Source of the DNA: Dehalobacter sp. 12DCB1 | GTDB taxonomy: Bacteria; Bacillota; Desulfitobacteriia; Desulfitobacteriales; Syntrophobotulaceae | Assembly (NCBI RefSeq): GCF_004343605.1 | Contig: NZ_POSF01000017.1 | Location: forward strand, 1 to 36,096 | Reading direction: 5' to 3' | DNA: 36,096 nt | Shown: positions 22,539-29,858 of the stretch, piece after piece | Position numbering within the stretch: the first letter of the stretch is position 1 | Layout of the letters: each line of letters opens with the position of its first letter | The notes under the pieces: model-generated | What the model was told of the DNA's origin: nothing | The model's input: the letters and a program-made list of their open reading frames with translations, nothing else | Database searches by the model: none | Translations under genes and position numbers: made by a program

Positions 22539-23045
22539 ATGGAATACATTGTTAAAGCACGTGAACTCGGCGAAGCGCTTCTGCAAACGCCGGAAGTACA
22601 AAGGCTGAAAGAAGCAGAAGCCGAAATCCAAAACGACCCTGAAGCTGCCAAAGCTTTTGCGGCATATCAGGATAAAGAGCGTCAAATCCTGACCGCTCAA
22701 ATGTTCAGCAAAGTGGTATCTGAAAAGGATACCTTAGCGCTCATCGACTTAAAAATGCGCCTGATTAAACTATATCCTTCCATCCGAAGCTTCTTCTCCA
22801 TCCAGCAAGATCTGGAGAAAATAATGGCAACTGTGAACCTGACGATCACAACCACAATTTACGGTATGCCCAGTGCCGAACAACTGCCTTTCCCCAAAGA
22901 AATCCAAAATCTTGCCCAGCAGCTTCTGGATACGATCGGAGGAGACAAAAACGGCCCTGCCATGACGATCCCGGAAGGCTTTCAAATCTCTGAAGGGCTC
23001 AATGTCTCCGAACTGCTAAGCCGGTTAAACCCCAAGAGCAAATAA
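22539..23045 (+). CDS. YlbF/YmcA-family (Com_YlbF) protein
   Basis: 168-aa helical cytoplasmic protein. Residues about 5-110 (ARELGEALLQTPEVQRLKEAEAEIQNDPEAAKAFAAYQDKERQILTAQ...) fit the Com_YlbF family, whose Bacillus members (YlbF, YmcA) form the Y-complex that guides RNase Y and affects competence, sporulation and biofilm. The C-terminal 55 residues (YGMPSAEQLPFPKEI...) look divergent, so the same role is not assured. ATG 22539 lies 12 nt after AAGGAGG; a TTG at 22530 is closer. First of three same-strand genes with gaps of 58 and 14 bp, the other two being paralogous membrane proteins. Confidence 0.7.
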   Translation: MEYIVKARELGEALLQTPEVQRLKEAEAEIQNDPEAAKAFAAYQDKERQILTAQMFSKVVSEKDTLALIDLKMRLIKLYPSIRSFFSIQQDLEKIMATVNLTITTTIYGMPSAEQLPFPKEIQNLAQQLLDTIGGDKNGPAMTIPEGFQISEGLNVSELLSRLNPKSK

Positions 23046-23103
23046 ATTACGACTTATTCTGCCGTTTGTCTTTTCTTATTATAAGGGATAGGAGATTTTT
23101 CAA

Positions 23104-23724
23104 ATGACGTTCTTGAACAACGGCCCATATCCGAATAATCAATACTTTGGAAGTCCTTCCTCTGCAGAAATGTTCCCGCCCTTAACACCTATCCCTTTAA
23201 CGTTCACCCTTTTTCTGACTGACAGTTTGTTTCCGCAAAATAGATACAGCCCCACCGCAGCATTGCTGATACCGCTGAAAATATTAAGTATTCCCCTCAG
23301 TTACCTGATTATTATTGCTCTTGGACTCGCAACTTCTCTGCTGGCAAAGTGGTCTTCTGCTTTCTCAGGAGTTTCTGCTCTCAGTCAATATCAGCAGGCT
23401 TATCCGGATATCAGGCTATTTCTTGATGGCCTGCCATCATCTTCCCAAACAAATGCTGCCGGAGCAGGTGGTAATAACACAGGAAATCAGCAGAAACCTG
23501 ATACTCCGTTGGAACCGAGAGGTTTGGCGTTTAATTTGGCTTTGATCGCACCTTACTCCAGAGTGCCTCAAAGTATCGGCACCAAATTTGTATTGATTTA
23601 TGGCATTGAAATGTTTGAAATTAAGAAACTCCCAAAGACATTTATCCCCTTGCTTATCTTATTTATTTACTTCCTTCTCTACCCGAAATACAAAAATAAT
23701 CCGAGTAATAGTAATAAGGAATAA
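23104..23724 (+). CDS. Unrecognised membrane protein, paralogue A of a tandem pair
   Basis: 206 aa, no family recognised. Layout: a short hydrophilic N-terminus (FLNNGPYPNNQYFGSPSS), a hydrophobic region about 25-90 (LIPLKILSIPLSYLIIIALGLATSLLAKWSS), a Gly/Asn/Gln-rich hydrophilic loop (about 112-140, AAGAGGNNTGNQQKP), a beta-like stretch (GLAFNLALIAPYSRVP), and a C-terminal membrane helix (FIPLLILFIYFLLYP) with a lysine/asparagine tail. It aligns with the next gene through TxLIPL.KI.IP..Y.IIIxLxLAT.L..KWS and at the C-terminus, so the two arose by tandem duplication. ATG 23104 follows ATAGGAG. Cotranscribed with the YlbF-like gene. Confidence 0.7.
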   Translation: MTFLNNGPYPNNQYFGSPSSAEMFPPLTPIPLTFTLFLTDSLFPQNRYSPTAALLIPLKILSIPLSYLIIIALGLATSLLAKWSSAFSGVSALSQYQQAYPDIRLFLDGLPSSSQTNAAGAGGNNTGNQQKPDTPLEPRGLAFNLALIAPYSRVPQSIGTKFVLIYGIEMFEIKKLPKTFIPLLILFIYFLLYPKYKNNPSNSNKE

Positions 23725-23738
23725 TTAAAAGGGGGCCA

Positions 23739-24323
23739 ATGCAAAAAATGTCTGCCGTATTCCATCACCGTAGTCAAATTTATCAGAACATCGCTCCTGC
23801 CAAACTTTTGACTGGGGAGAAAATAATAGAGGCGGCGGTTCCTTTTTATATCTCCCTCCTGATCTCCAACGCACTCCATCCAAGTAACAACAGTCCAGTC
23901 GGCACCCTGATCATCCCGCTGACCAAAATTATGATTCCGCATGGGTATTTTATTATTATCGGTCTGGAACTTGCAACGGCCCTATTTTATAAATGGTCCG
24001 CTGTTCCGGTTTCAGCCCGAATATTCTTTCCGGGAGGATACGGTCAGTCCTTACCGGACATCAGTGCTATAAGGGAGGACCGAATACTTCGACTCAAGAT
24101 GACACAAACTCCGTTGATTCCGAAGGAAGGAATGACAATCAATGTTTCTTTGAGTGTCCCTTTTACGCCTGTGCAAAGCCGTGCTTCTACCTTATATGCT
24201 TTTAAGCTCAAATCCATCGACAATGTTCCGGGATACGTTGTACCGCTGGCTTCCCTTATTCTCTATGGCCTGCTGACCATTTTTGGCAGGACGGATACGG
24301 CCAATACGGCAAACAGCAGTTAA
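23739..24323 (+). CDS. Unrecognised membrane protein, paralogue B of a tandem pair
   Basis: 194 aa, no family recognised. It is related to the preceding gene: GTLIIPLTKIMIPHGYFIIIGLELATALFYKWSAVPV matches the core of paralogue A, and the C-terminal part (GMTINVSLSVPFTPVQSRASTLYAFKLKSI...VVPLASLILYGLLTIFG) matches its second half. It lacks the Gly/Asn-rich loop, which is replaced by SLPDISAIREDRILRLKMTQ. Start ATG 23739 follows AAGGGGG closely; the ATG four codons on is better spaced. The 14-bp gap shows cotranscription. An extracytoplasmic beta domain held between membrane helices is inferred. Confidence 0.68.
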   Translation: MQKMSAVFHHRSQIYQNIAPAKLLTGEKIIEAAVPFYISLLISNALHPSNNSPVGTLIIPLTKIMIPHGYFIIIGLELATALFYKWSAVPVSARIFFPGGYGQSLPDISAIREDRILRLKMTQTPLIPKEGMTINVSLSVPFTPVQSRASTLYAFKLKSIDNVPGYVVPLASLILYGLLTIFGRTDTANTANSS

Positions 24324-24330
24324 TCATTAA

Positions 24331-24360
24331 AACGCACCTGACCTTTACGGCCATGTGCGT
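24331..24360 (+). terminator. Weak hairpin between convergent genes
   Basis: AACGCAC/GTGCGT stem just beyond paralogue B, followed on the + strand by CTTATC, not a T run. It may serve as a terminator between the convergent units; evidence is slight. Confidence 0.3.
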
Positions 24361-24416
24361 CTTATCAGGTTAATATTTATTTTTCCAGACCCCGTCAAAA
24401 TGAACTTTGCTACCCG

Positions 24417-25388
24417 TTATGATTCCTTCGGCTCGTCAGGCGATACTTGCTGTATCGGCTGGCTCTTGGGTTGTTCTGTGACCTGAGCGGCCGGTTGAAA
24501 TTCCATAGGCTGTACCGGCGCCGGAGACGCTGGAGTTTGCATCATCGGACTTTGCATAGCTGAAACTTGTGAAGCAGGATTCTCCCCATAAACCGGTCCC
24601 TGCTGATATCCGCCCTGAGGCATATACGGTCGGTCATATCTTTGCCTGTTTGGCTGCATCTGCGTTCCCCAACGTGGATAAGCCTGCTGCGGATAAGTAC
24701 GTTGCTGGGCGGCATACTGAGGATACTGCTGCTGTGAGTTCCGAAGATACTGAGGGTTCTGCGAATAATTGGGATACTGCTGATTTTGAGGCTGCTGGGA
24801 ATACTGCTGAACTGGCGGCTGGGCAGGGATCTGCCCGGAATTTTGCCCGGGAGCAAGCTGATTCTGGCTGATTTCATCTTTGCTGCCGAACCTGCTGCCG
24901 ACAAAGCCTCTCACCTTTCCCCACATATTGCTGCCGGCTTTTTTGACCGGTCCCAGCCCAGGGAAAAAGCCTTCTTTGACTTTCATGACAATAGGACCCT
25001 GCGGGGACTGCATGATGGACTGCGGGCTCTCCAGTGAAATGACAACTTTGTCATAATGTACGAGTGGCACAGGACTCCTGAAATTGGCCTGATACATTCC
25101 ATTGCCGGCAGGTCTTAGCGTTCCTGCATAAAATCCGTTTTTTCCCTTGCCGTCAACCAGATAAGCCGCATAAACTGCCGGAGCATGAGGACTAAATGTA
25201 TGAGCCGGCGGTAGGTGCGCAATGACCGAAAAATTGTTATCCGTTCCGATCGTCGCCATTCCGTTTCCGCTAAAGCCTTCCGAAGCGACCAAATTGAGCT
25301 GTCTTGGCGTCATACCCATCATTGATTCTCCGGGCATACCCCCAATACCCTGGGGAAAGATTCCTAACCCTTTGTTATGTCCGAACAT
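24417..25388 (-). CDS. Unrecognised protein with Q/P/Y-rich tail
   Basis: 323 aa. The N-terminal half (about 1-165) is folded-looking: a glycine/methionine-rich start (GIFPQGIGGMPGESMMGMTPRQL), then a beta-type domain (NNFSVIAHLPPAHTFSPHAPAVYAAYLVDGKGKNGFYAGTLRPAGNGMYQANFRSPVPLVHYDKVVISLESPQS...). From about 185 to the end it is low-complexity, dominated by Gln, Pro, Tyr and Ser (QQYPQY, QQPQNQQY), like spore-coat or surface-layer matrix proteins. No signal peptide or membrane helix is seen. ATG 25388 follows GAGGAGG. It converges on the YlbF/paralogue operon. A spore-coat role is only a guess from composition and neighbours. Confidence 0.7.
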   Translation of the reverse strand: MFGHNKGLGIFPQGIGGMPGESMMGMTPRQLNLVASEGFSGNGMATIGTDNNFSVIAHLPPAHTFSPHAPAVYAAYLVDGKGKNGFYAGTLRPAGNGMYQANFRSPVPLVHYDKVVISLESPQSIMQSPQGPIVMKVKEGFFPGLGPVKKAGSNMWGKVRGFVGSRFGSKDEISQNQLAPGQNSGQIPAQPPVQQYSQQPQNQQYPNYSQNPQYLRNSQQQYPQYAAQQRTYPQQAYPRWGTQMQPNRQRYDRPYMPQGGYQQGPVYGENPASQVSAMQSPMMQTPASPAPVQPMEFQPAAQVTEQPKSQPIQQVSPDEPKES

Positions 25389-25516
25389 CTTTTAACCTCC
25401 TCGTATGTTTACAAATTGCGCTGTGTTGTGCTATGTCATAATATGAAAAGCAGGCTGCAGCTGTGACAGCGCGAAGCTTACTTAACTTTTTATATATAAA
25501 ACCATTTTGTTAAAGC

Positions 25517-25676
25517 AAGTCTGGGGGCCACAGTTCCGCTTTCGGCCGTTATGTCCTCCTTGACACGTCGCTCCTTGCCATCCTTGGCATCGCGACATTA
25601 GGCCATCCGTGGCCGTCAAAAGGCCGCGCTACGCAATCCATGCTCCGCTCACAGCGGAACTGTGGCCCCCAGACTT
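25517..25676. repeat. 160-bp element with 24-bp perfect inverted ends
   Basis: The outer arms 25517-25540 and 25653-25676 are perfect inverted repeats of 24 bp (AAGTCTGGGGGCCACAG... and its complement). The interior has nested hairpins: TGCCA-TCCT-TGGCA inside GTCGC...GCGAC, and GGCCA-TCCG-TGGCC (25601-25614). The GC-rich core contrasts with AT-rich flanks. Size and ends fit a miniature inverted-repeat element or a structured RNA. There is no coding capacity and no obvious target-site duplication. Confidence 0.7.
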
Positions 25677-25708
25677 ATCACAGGCTTATTTAAGTGTTCT
25701 TCACGACA

Positions 25709-25753
25709 GAAGGCAGCTGCAGACAAATCTTTTGATTTGCTTCAGCTGCCTTC
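25709..25753 (-). terminator. Long hairpin downstream of the SleB-type gene
   Basis: GAAGGCAGCTG/CAGCTGCCTTC (11 bp) with an inner CAAATC-TTTT-GATTTG stem. It lies 82 nt past the hydrolase stop on the minus strand. No T tract follows on either strand, so termination is uncertain; a processing or stability hairpin is an alternative. Confidence 0.4.
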
Positions 25754-25834
25754 CTTTGAGGAAAGGACCCTAAGTCTTATAATTTTATAGCCATATACCC
25801 TTTTTTGATCTTATTAACCATATATCTTCCTGTG

Positions 25835-26635
25835 TTAGACGCAGAAATTATGGTTTCCGATGTTTTTTACAACATCTAGGGTTTTGATCCAATTGTCGGT
25901 CGCTGTCCGCGGATTGTAATAGAAGAGAGCGCCCTCACTTGGATCCTGCCCCTCAAGAGCTTCCAGCGCAGCCTGATAGGCCTCATCTCCCGGTGTCAGT
26001 TCAATCTGCCTGTCAAGGACTGCAGAAAACTGTCCCGGCTGGTAAATGACTTCCCGGATCGTATCCGGGAACTTCGGGCTTTCCACCCTGTTCAGAACCA
26101 CTGCCCCTACGGCAACCTGACCTTCAAAGCTTTCTCCACGAGCTTCCGCATAAATAATTTTTGCTAAAAGTATCACATCTTCCTGGTCATAAACAATTTG
26201 ACTGCTGCGGGAAATATCCGAAGTAACCCTTTCAGGCTCCCTGGCTGAATCCACCGAATTAATTAAATCTGCTGAATCAGCCGATTCGGCCAGTTTAGCC
26301 GCCTCAATCACCGTATCTGATTTTATGTTTGCGGCAATAACTTTATTTTTCAAAGGCAGCTGTTCGATCACAAAGGAAATCTGATTTTCCGGCTGTCCGG
26401 AAAATTTGTCCAAAAGAATTCGAAATATACGATTCTCATTTGCTTTCGTCAGAATAATGTCTCTGGCATCTGACATGACATCCTCAAGGACAGTCTGTTG
26501 GATTTCCAATACCCGGGAATAGAGCAATTCTCTTGATTTTTCAGGTACAGCATATACTGTCTGGGCAGTAGCAGTCAGGATAATCGCCGTGGTCAGCATC
26601 ACTGCCAAACCCTTCCGGCATCGTCGGTCTTCCAA
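25835..26635 (-). CDS. SleB/CwlJ-type cell wall hydrolase
   Basis: 266-aa exported protein with signal peptide MEDRRCRKGLAVMLTTAIILTATAQTVYA. A charged helical middle follows (about 35-145), then a C-terminal Hydrolase_2 domain (about 150-266) of the spore-cortex lytic enzyme family: DVILLAKIIYAEARGESFEGQVAVGAVVLNRVESPKFPDTIREVIYQPGQFSAV, with catalytic Glu in YAEARGE, and ALFYYNPRTA. It cleaves peptidoglycan glycan strands, in spore cortex or vegetative wall. TTG 26635 is chosen because it gives a basic signal-peptide start and has AGAGGTGA upstream. That site lies inside a terminator-like hairpin. A GTG at 26602 preceded by GGAAGGG is an alternative. Confidence 0.9.
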   Translation of the reverse strand: MEDRRCRKGLAVMLTTAIILTATAQTVYAVPEKSRELLYSRVLEIQQTVLEDVMSDARDIILTKANENRIFRILLDKFSGQPENQISFVIEQLPLKNKVIAANIKSDTVIEAAKLAESADSADLINSVDSAREPERVTSDISRSSQIVYDQEDVILLAKIIYAEARGESFEGQVAVGAVVLNRVESPKFPDTIREVIYQPGQFSAVLDRQIELTPGDEAYQAALEALEGQDPSEGALFYYNPRTATDNWIKTLDVVKNIGNHNFCV

Positions 26636-26693
26636 AAAAAATCACCTCTTGGGATTAATCTATTTCTATTCTTTCCCATAAAAGGTGATTTTT
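26634..26693 (-). terminator. Terminator-like hairpin overlapping the ribosome binding site of the hydrolase gene
   Basis: On the minus strand AAAAATCACCT pairs perfectly with AGGTGATTTTT (11 bp), extended by GGG/CCC around an AT-rich loop, and is followed by a run of T ending in the TTG start. It begins 35 nt past the S41 protease stop. The 3' arm contains AGAGGTGA, the hydrolase ribosome binding site. It may end protease transcripts and also hide the ribosome binding site in read-through RNA. Confidence 0.7.
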
Positions 26694-26727
26694 ATACGTT
26701 ATTTGTTATAAGAATCACAAAGAAAAG

Positions 26728-28410
26728 TTATTTGACCGTTGTGGCTGACGCTACACCCCCGGTAATTGCCTGGCCCTTAGCATCCTTGATTGTAGGATGA
26801 ATCACCAGCCAATACCCGGTATCGGCCTGAAGTTTCGTTGCCGGTTTCACAGTCATACGCTGCTGATCGACAAACGTGTATGCGCACTTGACTCTTTCTC
26901 CTGTCGCAGTATTGATCAGCTCAATGCTGTCTGCCGTTATGGAATTCCAATCCATTTCCCGGTTAAAGCTCACGTTGAACACCTTATCGAGCGGGATATT
27001 CTTAAGATCTCCGGACTTTTCATATCCCGGGTAGTAGATCTGCCAGCGGTCCTGGAGAACCTCTTCAGGAAATGGTTCCCAACCGTTCGGGCCTCCGAGT
27101 TTAAGTGTTGTGGTTACATAAGCTGAATCCAGAATTTTCTTGCCAAGTACCCAATTTTCGGTTTGACGAAGCTCTTTTACCGAAAGCGGATAAACATAAG
27201 GGCCCGCCTCCAGCTGAATATACCCTGATTTATCTTGTGATTTATCTTCAGCCTTATCTCCTGCGTTATCTGCTGAGTTGTCTCCTGTGCCATTCACTTT
27301 CTCATCAGCCTTATAGTTTTTAAGCATCAAAACAGCCGTATTCAGCTCATTGACGCCGGTCAAATCCAAATGAGGCTTGATTCCGATCTCATCAATCGGG
27401 TTATAGTACGGAGAGAAAAACCTGTAAACGGACATTTTCAAATAGTCCCCGTTGCTTAATGGTATCAAAGCCTTAACCCGGCCTGAACCGTAGGTCGTTT
27501 CCCCGATGACGGTCGCCTTGCCATAGTCCTTCAGCGCGGCCGATGTAATCTCAGAAGCGCTTGCCGTATACCCATTGATCAGCAAGACAATCGGCCCTTC
27601 CAACGTGAAAGCCTGCTTGACGGCTGTATCGACAATACCCAGGTTTCCCCTTGCTTTCATGATATACGCGCTTTTATCCCCGATAAAATAACCCAACAGC
27701 TCCATTGCCGCTTTTGTATACCCTCCGGAGTTATTACGCAGGTCAATAATCCAGCAGTCTACGCCTTTTTCCTGCAGGGTCAGGGCCTGCTTGCCGAACT
27801 GCGTTGCAACATCCTCTCCAAAGGAATTAACTGCGATATAGCCAATATGCCCTTCCAGCACCTGACCTTCAGCCAGCGGCATCGCGATCTTCATCCGTAC
27901 GACAGTGAAGTTCAGGATTTGAGCGTTTCTTTTGACTTTTACCCGGACCTTGGTTCCCTCCGGCCCCCGAAGTTTGCCGGCGCAATATTCCGAGGTCTTT
28001 CCCGCCAGGGAATAGCCATCTGCTTCGAGGATAATATCCCCTTGTTTGATTCCGGCCTTATCAGCCCCATAACCTTGAATGACCCGGGTAACCTTGACCC
28101 CCTGCTGTACCATTTCCAGTTCTATCCCGATTCCGGAAAAGGACATATTCAGTGAACTGATCATGTCATCATATTCGGCCGCGGTCATATACTCGGTGTA
28201 TTTATCACCCAACCTTTGAAGCATTTTTTCGACCGTCGGCGCGTTCAGTATCTCATCCGGAACAACATCGACATATTGCTCCTGCAAAATTGTTCTGACT
28301 TCATCCAGAGCATCGTTTTCCGCGCCATAAGCCTGCAGCGGAAGTCCCAACCCCAGACAGAATACCAGGAGCACTGTCATCAAAAACCTTAGACTTTTAC
28401 CAAATTTCAC
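26728..28410 (-). CDS. S41-family C-terminal processing peptidase (CtpA-like) with Ig-like C-terminal domain
   Basis: 560-aa exported protein. Signal peptide FLMTVLLVFCLGLGLPLQAYGA; PDZ domain (about 93-170, GIGIELEMVQQGVKVTRVIQGYGADKAGIKQGDIIL); S41 protease domain (about 190-345, GYIAVNSFGEDVATQF, WIIDLRNNSGGY, NGYTASASEITSAALKDYG). Ser 284 sits at the nucleophile position. The general-base Lys should lie 25 residues later in GKGxVQ, but the sequence is GSGRVK: Ser 309 replaces Lys, and Lys 313 replaces the usual Gln. An acidic linker follows (about 375-395), then a C-terminal SbsA/Big_5 Ig-like domain (about 455-560, VFNVSFNREMDWNSITADSIEL). CtpB-type proteases act in sporulation signalling. 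GTG 28410 follows AGGAGGG. Confidence 0.9.
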   Translation of the reverse strand: MKFGKSLRFLMTVLLVFCLGLGLPLQAYGAENDALDEVRTILQEQYVDVVPDEILNAPTVEKMLQRLGDKYTEYMTAAEYDDMISSLNMSFSGIGIELEMVQQGVKVTRVIQGYGADKAGIKQGDIILEADGYSLAGKTSEYCAGKLRGPEGTKVRVKVKRNAQILNFTVVRMKIAMPLAEGQVLEGHIGYIAVNSFGEDVATQFGKQALTLQEKGVDCWIIDLRNNSGGYTKAAMELLGYFIGDKSAYIMKARGNLGIVDTAVKQAFTLEGPIVLLINGYTASASEITSAALKDYGKATVIGETTYGSGRVKALIPLSNGDYLKMSVYRFFSPYYNPIDEIGIKPHLDLTGVNELNTAVLMLKNYKADEKVNGTGDNSADNAGDKAEDKSQDKSGYIQLEAGPYVYPLSVKELRQTENWVLGKKILDSAYVTTTLKLGGPNGWEPFPEEVLQDRWQIYYPGYEKSGDLKNIPLDKVFNVSFNREMDWNSITADSIELINTATGERVKCAYTFVDQQRMTVKPATKLQADTGYWLVIHPTIKDAKGQAITGGVASATTVK

Positions 28411-28678
28411 GTTCTTTTTTCCCTCCTGTATGATTTGCAGGTCCGGCCTAAATTCAATGATCTTGCATGTTCAGGCTTCGTTTAAGTTTTGTTCAAAACT
28501 TTTTATCTTAGCAGTAATTCGACGAAAACGGGCATTACCCTTTCCGTTTCAGGATTATTTGTCATGCGCTTCCCAGACTTTGATTGCATATTCAAGGCTT
28601 TTCCGATAATATTATCTAAACAGGACTATTTTAAAAAACATATTTTTCTAATCATCGCTGATAAGAAAGGTTCGGACA

Positions 28679-29743
28679 ATGTCAAATCTTCTTGATTACT
28701 CCAAAAAAGTATTTATCGCCGTATTAATCATTGTTGCAACCCTCGTCATTCCATATGGCCTTTATAAGATTCTTCCGCATTTTATGCCATTTGTCCTTGC
28801 TTACTTAACGGCCCTTTTTCTGGAACCTGCAGCAGCATGGTTGAGCAGGGTCTCTAGATTTAAAAGCAAGACACTCTCGGTGTCTGTGACCTACCTGTTT
28901 TTTCTTGCCAGTATTGTTATTTTCCTCTACCTGATCATCAGTAAGCTCTATGTTCAGTTTTTGGACCTGCTTGACTTTATTCAATCGAACGGCCCGGCAA
29001 TTCAGGTTTGGTTTTTGAACCTTACGGGGCGTATCCAGGAAACGATCGGATTGCTGCCTCCCGAAATAAACGATATGATCATGAAATGGATCAATGACCT
29101 GGCTAACATCAACCTGGTATCTGCGATTGGCTCCTCAACGCTTAGTATCTCCGCGGCGATACCGAACATGTTCTTCCTGTCGATTATCTACCTGGTATCC
29201 GTTTTCCTGTTCACATTCCAGTTAGGCAATATCCACCGTTTCTTCTACTCCTTCTTCAAAGACTCTTCCAAGCTGAAAGCTGTTTACGTCCTGGGTGATT
29301 TACGCAATGCTACATTAGGGTTTTTAAAAGCGCAGGTCATTTTGAGCACAATCACCTATATTATTGCTTTTGCCGGTCTCGCTATCCTCCATGTAAAATA
29401 CGTGGCAGTCATTTCATTGTTGATCGTAATCGTAGATATCCTGCCGATCCTCGGTACCGGATCCGTGCTAATGCCCTGGGCTGTTGTCTCACTTTTCCAG
29501 GATCAGCTGTTCTTGGCCGCAGGTCTGGCCATTCTGTATATCATTATCATTGTCGTACGGAGAGTGATTGAACCCAAGATACTGGGCGAGCGCATCGGTT
29601 TAAGCGCTCTGACGACCCTGATCAGTATCTGGATTGGTTTCAAAGTGATGGGGGTCCTCGGCGTATTCCTGTTCCCGCTGGCCTGTATTTTCTATAGGGC
29701 CCTTGTCAAGGTCGGCGTCATCAAGCTGAATTTTAAGATATAA
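28679..29743 (+). CDS. ytvI: AI-2E family permease, YtvI-type (sporulation integral membrane protein)
   Basis: 354-aa polytopic protein of the AI-2E/UPF0118 family. It has two or three N-terminal helices (FIAVLIIVATLVIPYGLYKILPHFMPFVLAYLTALFLEP), a soluble middle with helices (about 90-150), and four or five C-terminal helices including VIVDILPILGTGSVLMPWAVVSLFQ and VIEPKILGERIGLSALTTLISIWIG, the family signature. The length and N-terminus match the YtvI subgroup, found in spore formers and annotated as a sporulation membrane protein. Its transport substrate is unproven. ATG 28679 follows AAGAAAGG. Divergent from the S41 protease and closed by a strong terminator. Confidence 0.88.
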   Translation: MSNLLDYSKKVFIAVLIIVATLVIPYGLYKILPHFMPFVLAYLTALFLEPAAAWLSRVSRFKSKTLSVSVTYLFFLASIVIFLYLIISKLYVQFLDLLDFIQSNGPAIQVWFLNLTGRIQETIGLLPPEINDMIMKWINDLANINLVSAIGSSTLSISAAIPNMFFLSIIYLVSVFLFTFQLGNIHRFFYSFFKDSSKLKAVYVLGDLRNATLGFLKAQVILSTITYIIAFAGLAILHVKYVAVISLLIVIVDILPILGTGSVLMPWAVVSLFQDQLFLAAGLAILYIIIIVVRRVIEPKILGERIGLSALTTLISIWIGFKVMGVLGVFLFPLACIFYRALVKVGVIKLNFKI

Positions 29744-29782
29744 CGAAGCTATATTCGAGTCAACATTCTACTTTTACATAAC

Positions 29783-29846
29783 AACAGGTACGTCCCGAAG
29801 AGAGCACCTTGAGCCCATCGGGAACGTACCTGTTTTTTAATTTTTT
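29783..29846 (+). terminator. Strong terminator after the YtvI-type gene
   Basis: AACAGGTACGT/ACGTACCTGTT (11 bp), extended by CCCGA/TCGGG, with a 20-nt loop; then TTTTTTAATTTTTT on the + strand. It lies 40 nt past the stop and between convergent genes. Confidence 0.88.
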
Positions 29847-29858
29847 ATGATCTGCTCA

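Larger units (their letters stand above)
25389..25834. other. 446-bp gene-free region with structured repeats
   Basis: No open frame with a ribosome binding site is seen on either strand. It holds the 160-bp inverted-repeat element at 25517-25676, the long hairpin at 25709-25753 and AT-rich flanks. Upstream elements for the Q/P/Y-rich gene must lie in its left part. Confidence 0.6.
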
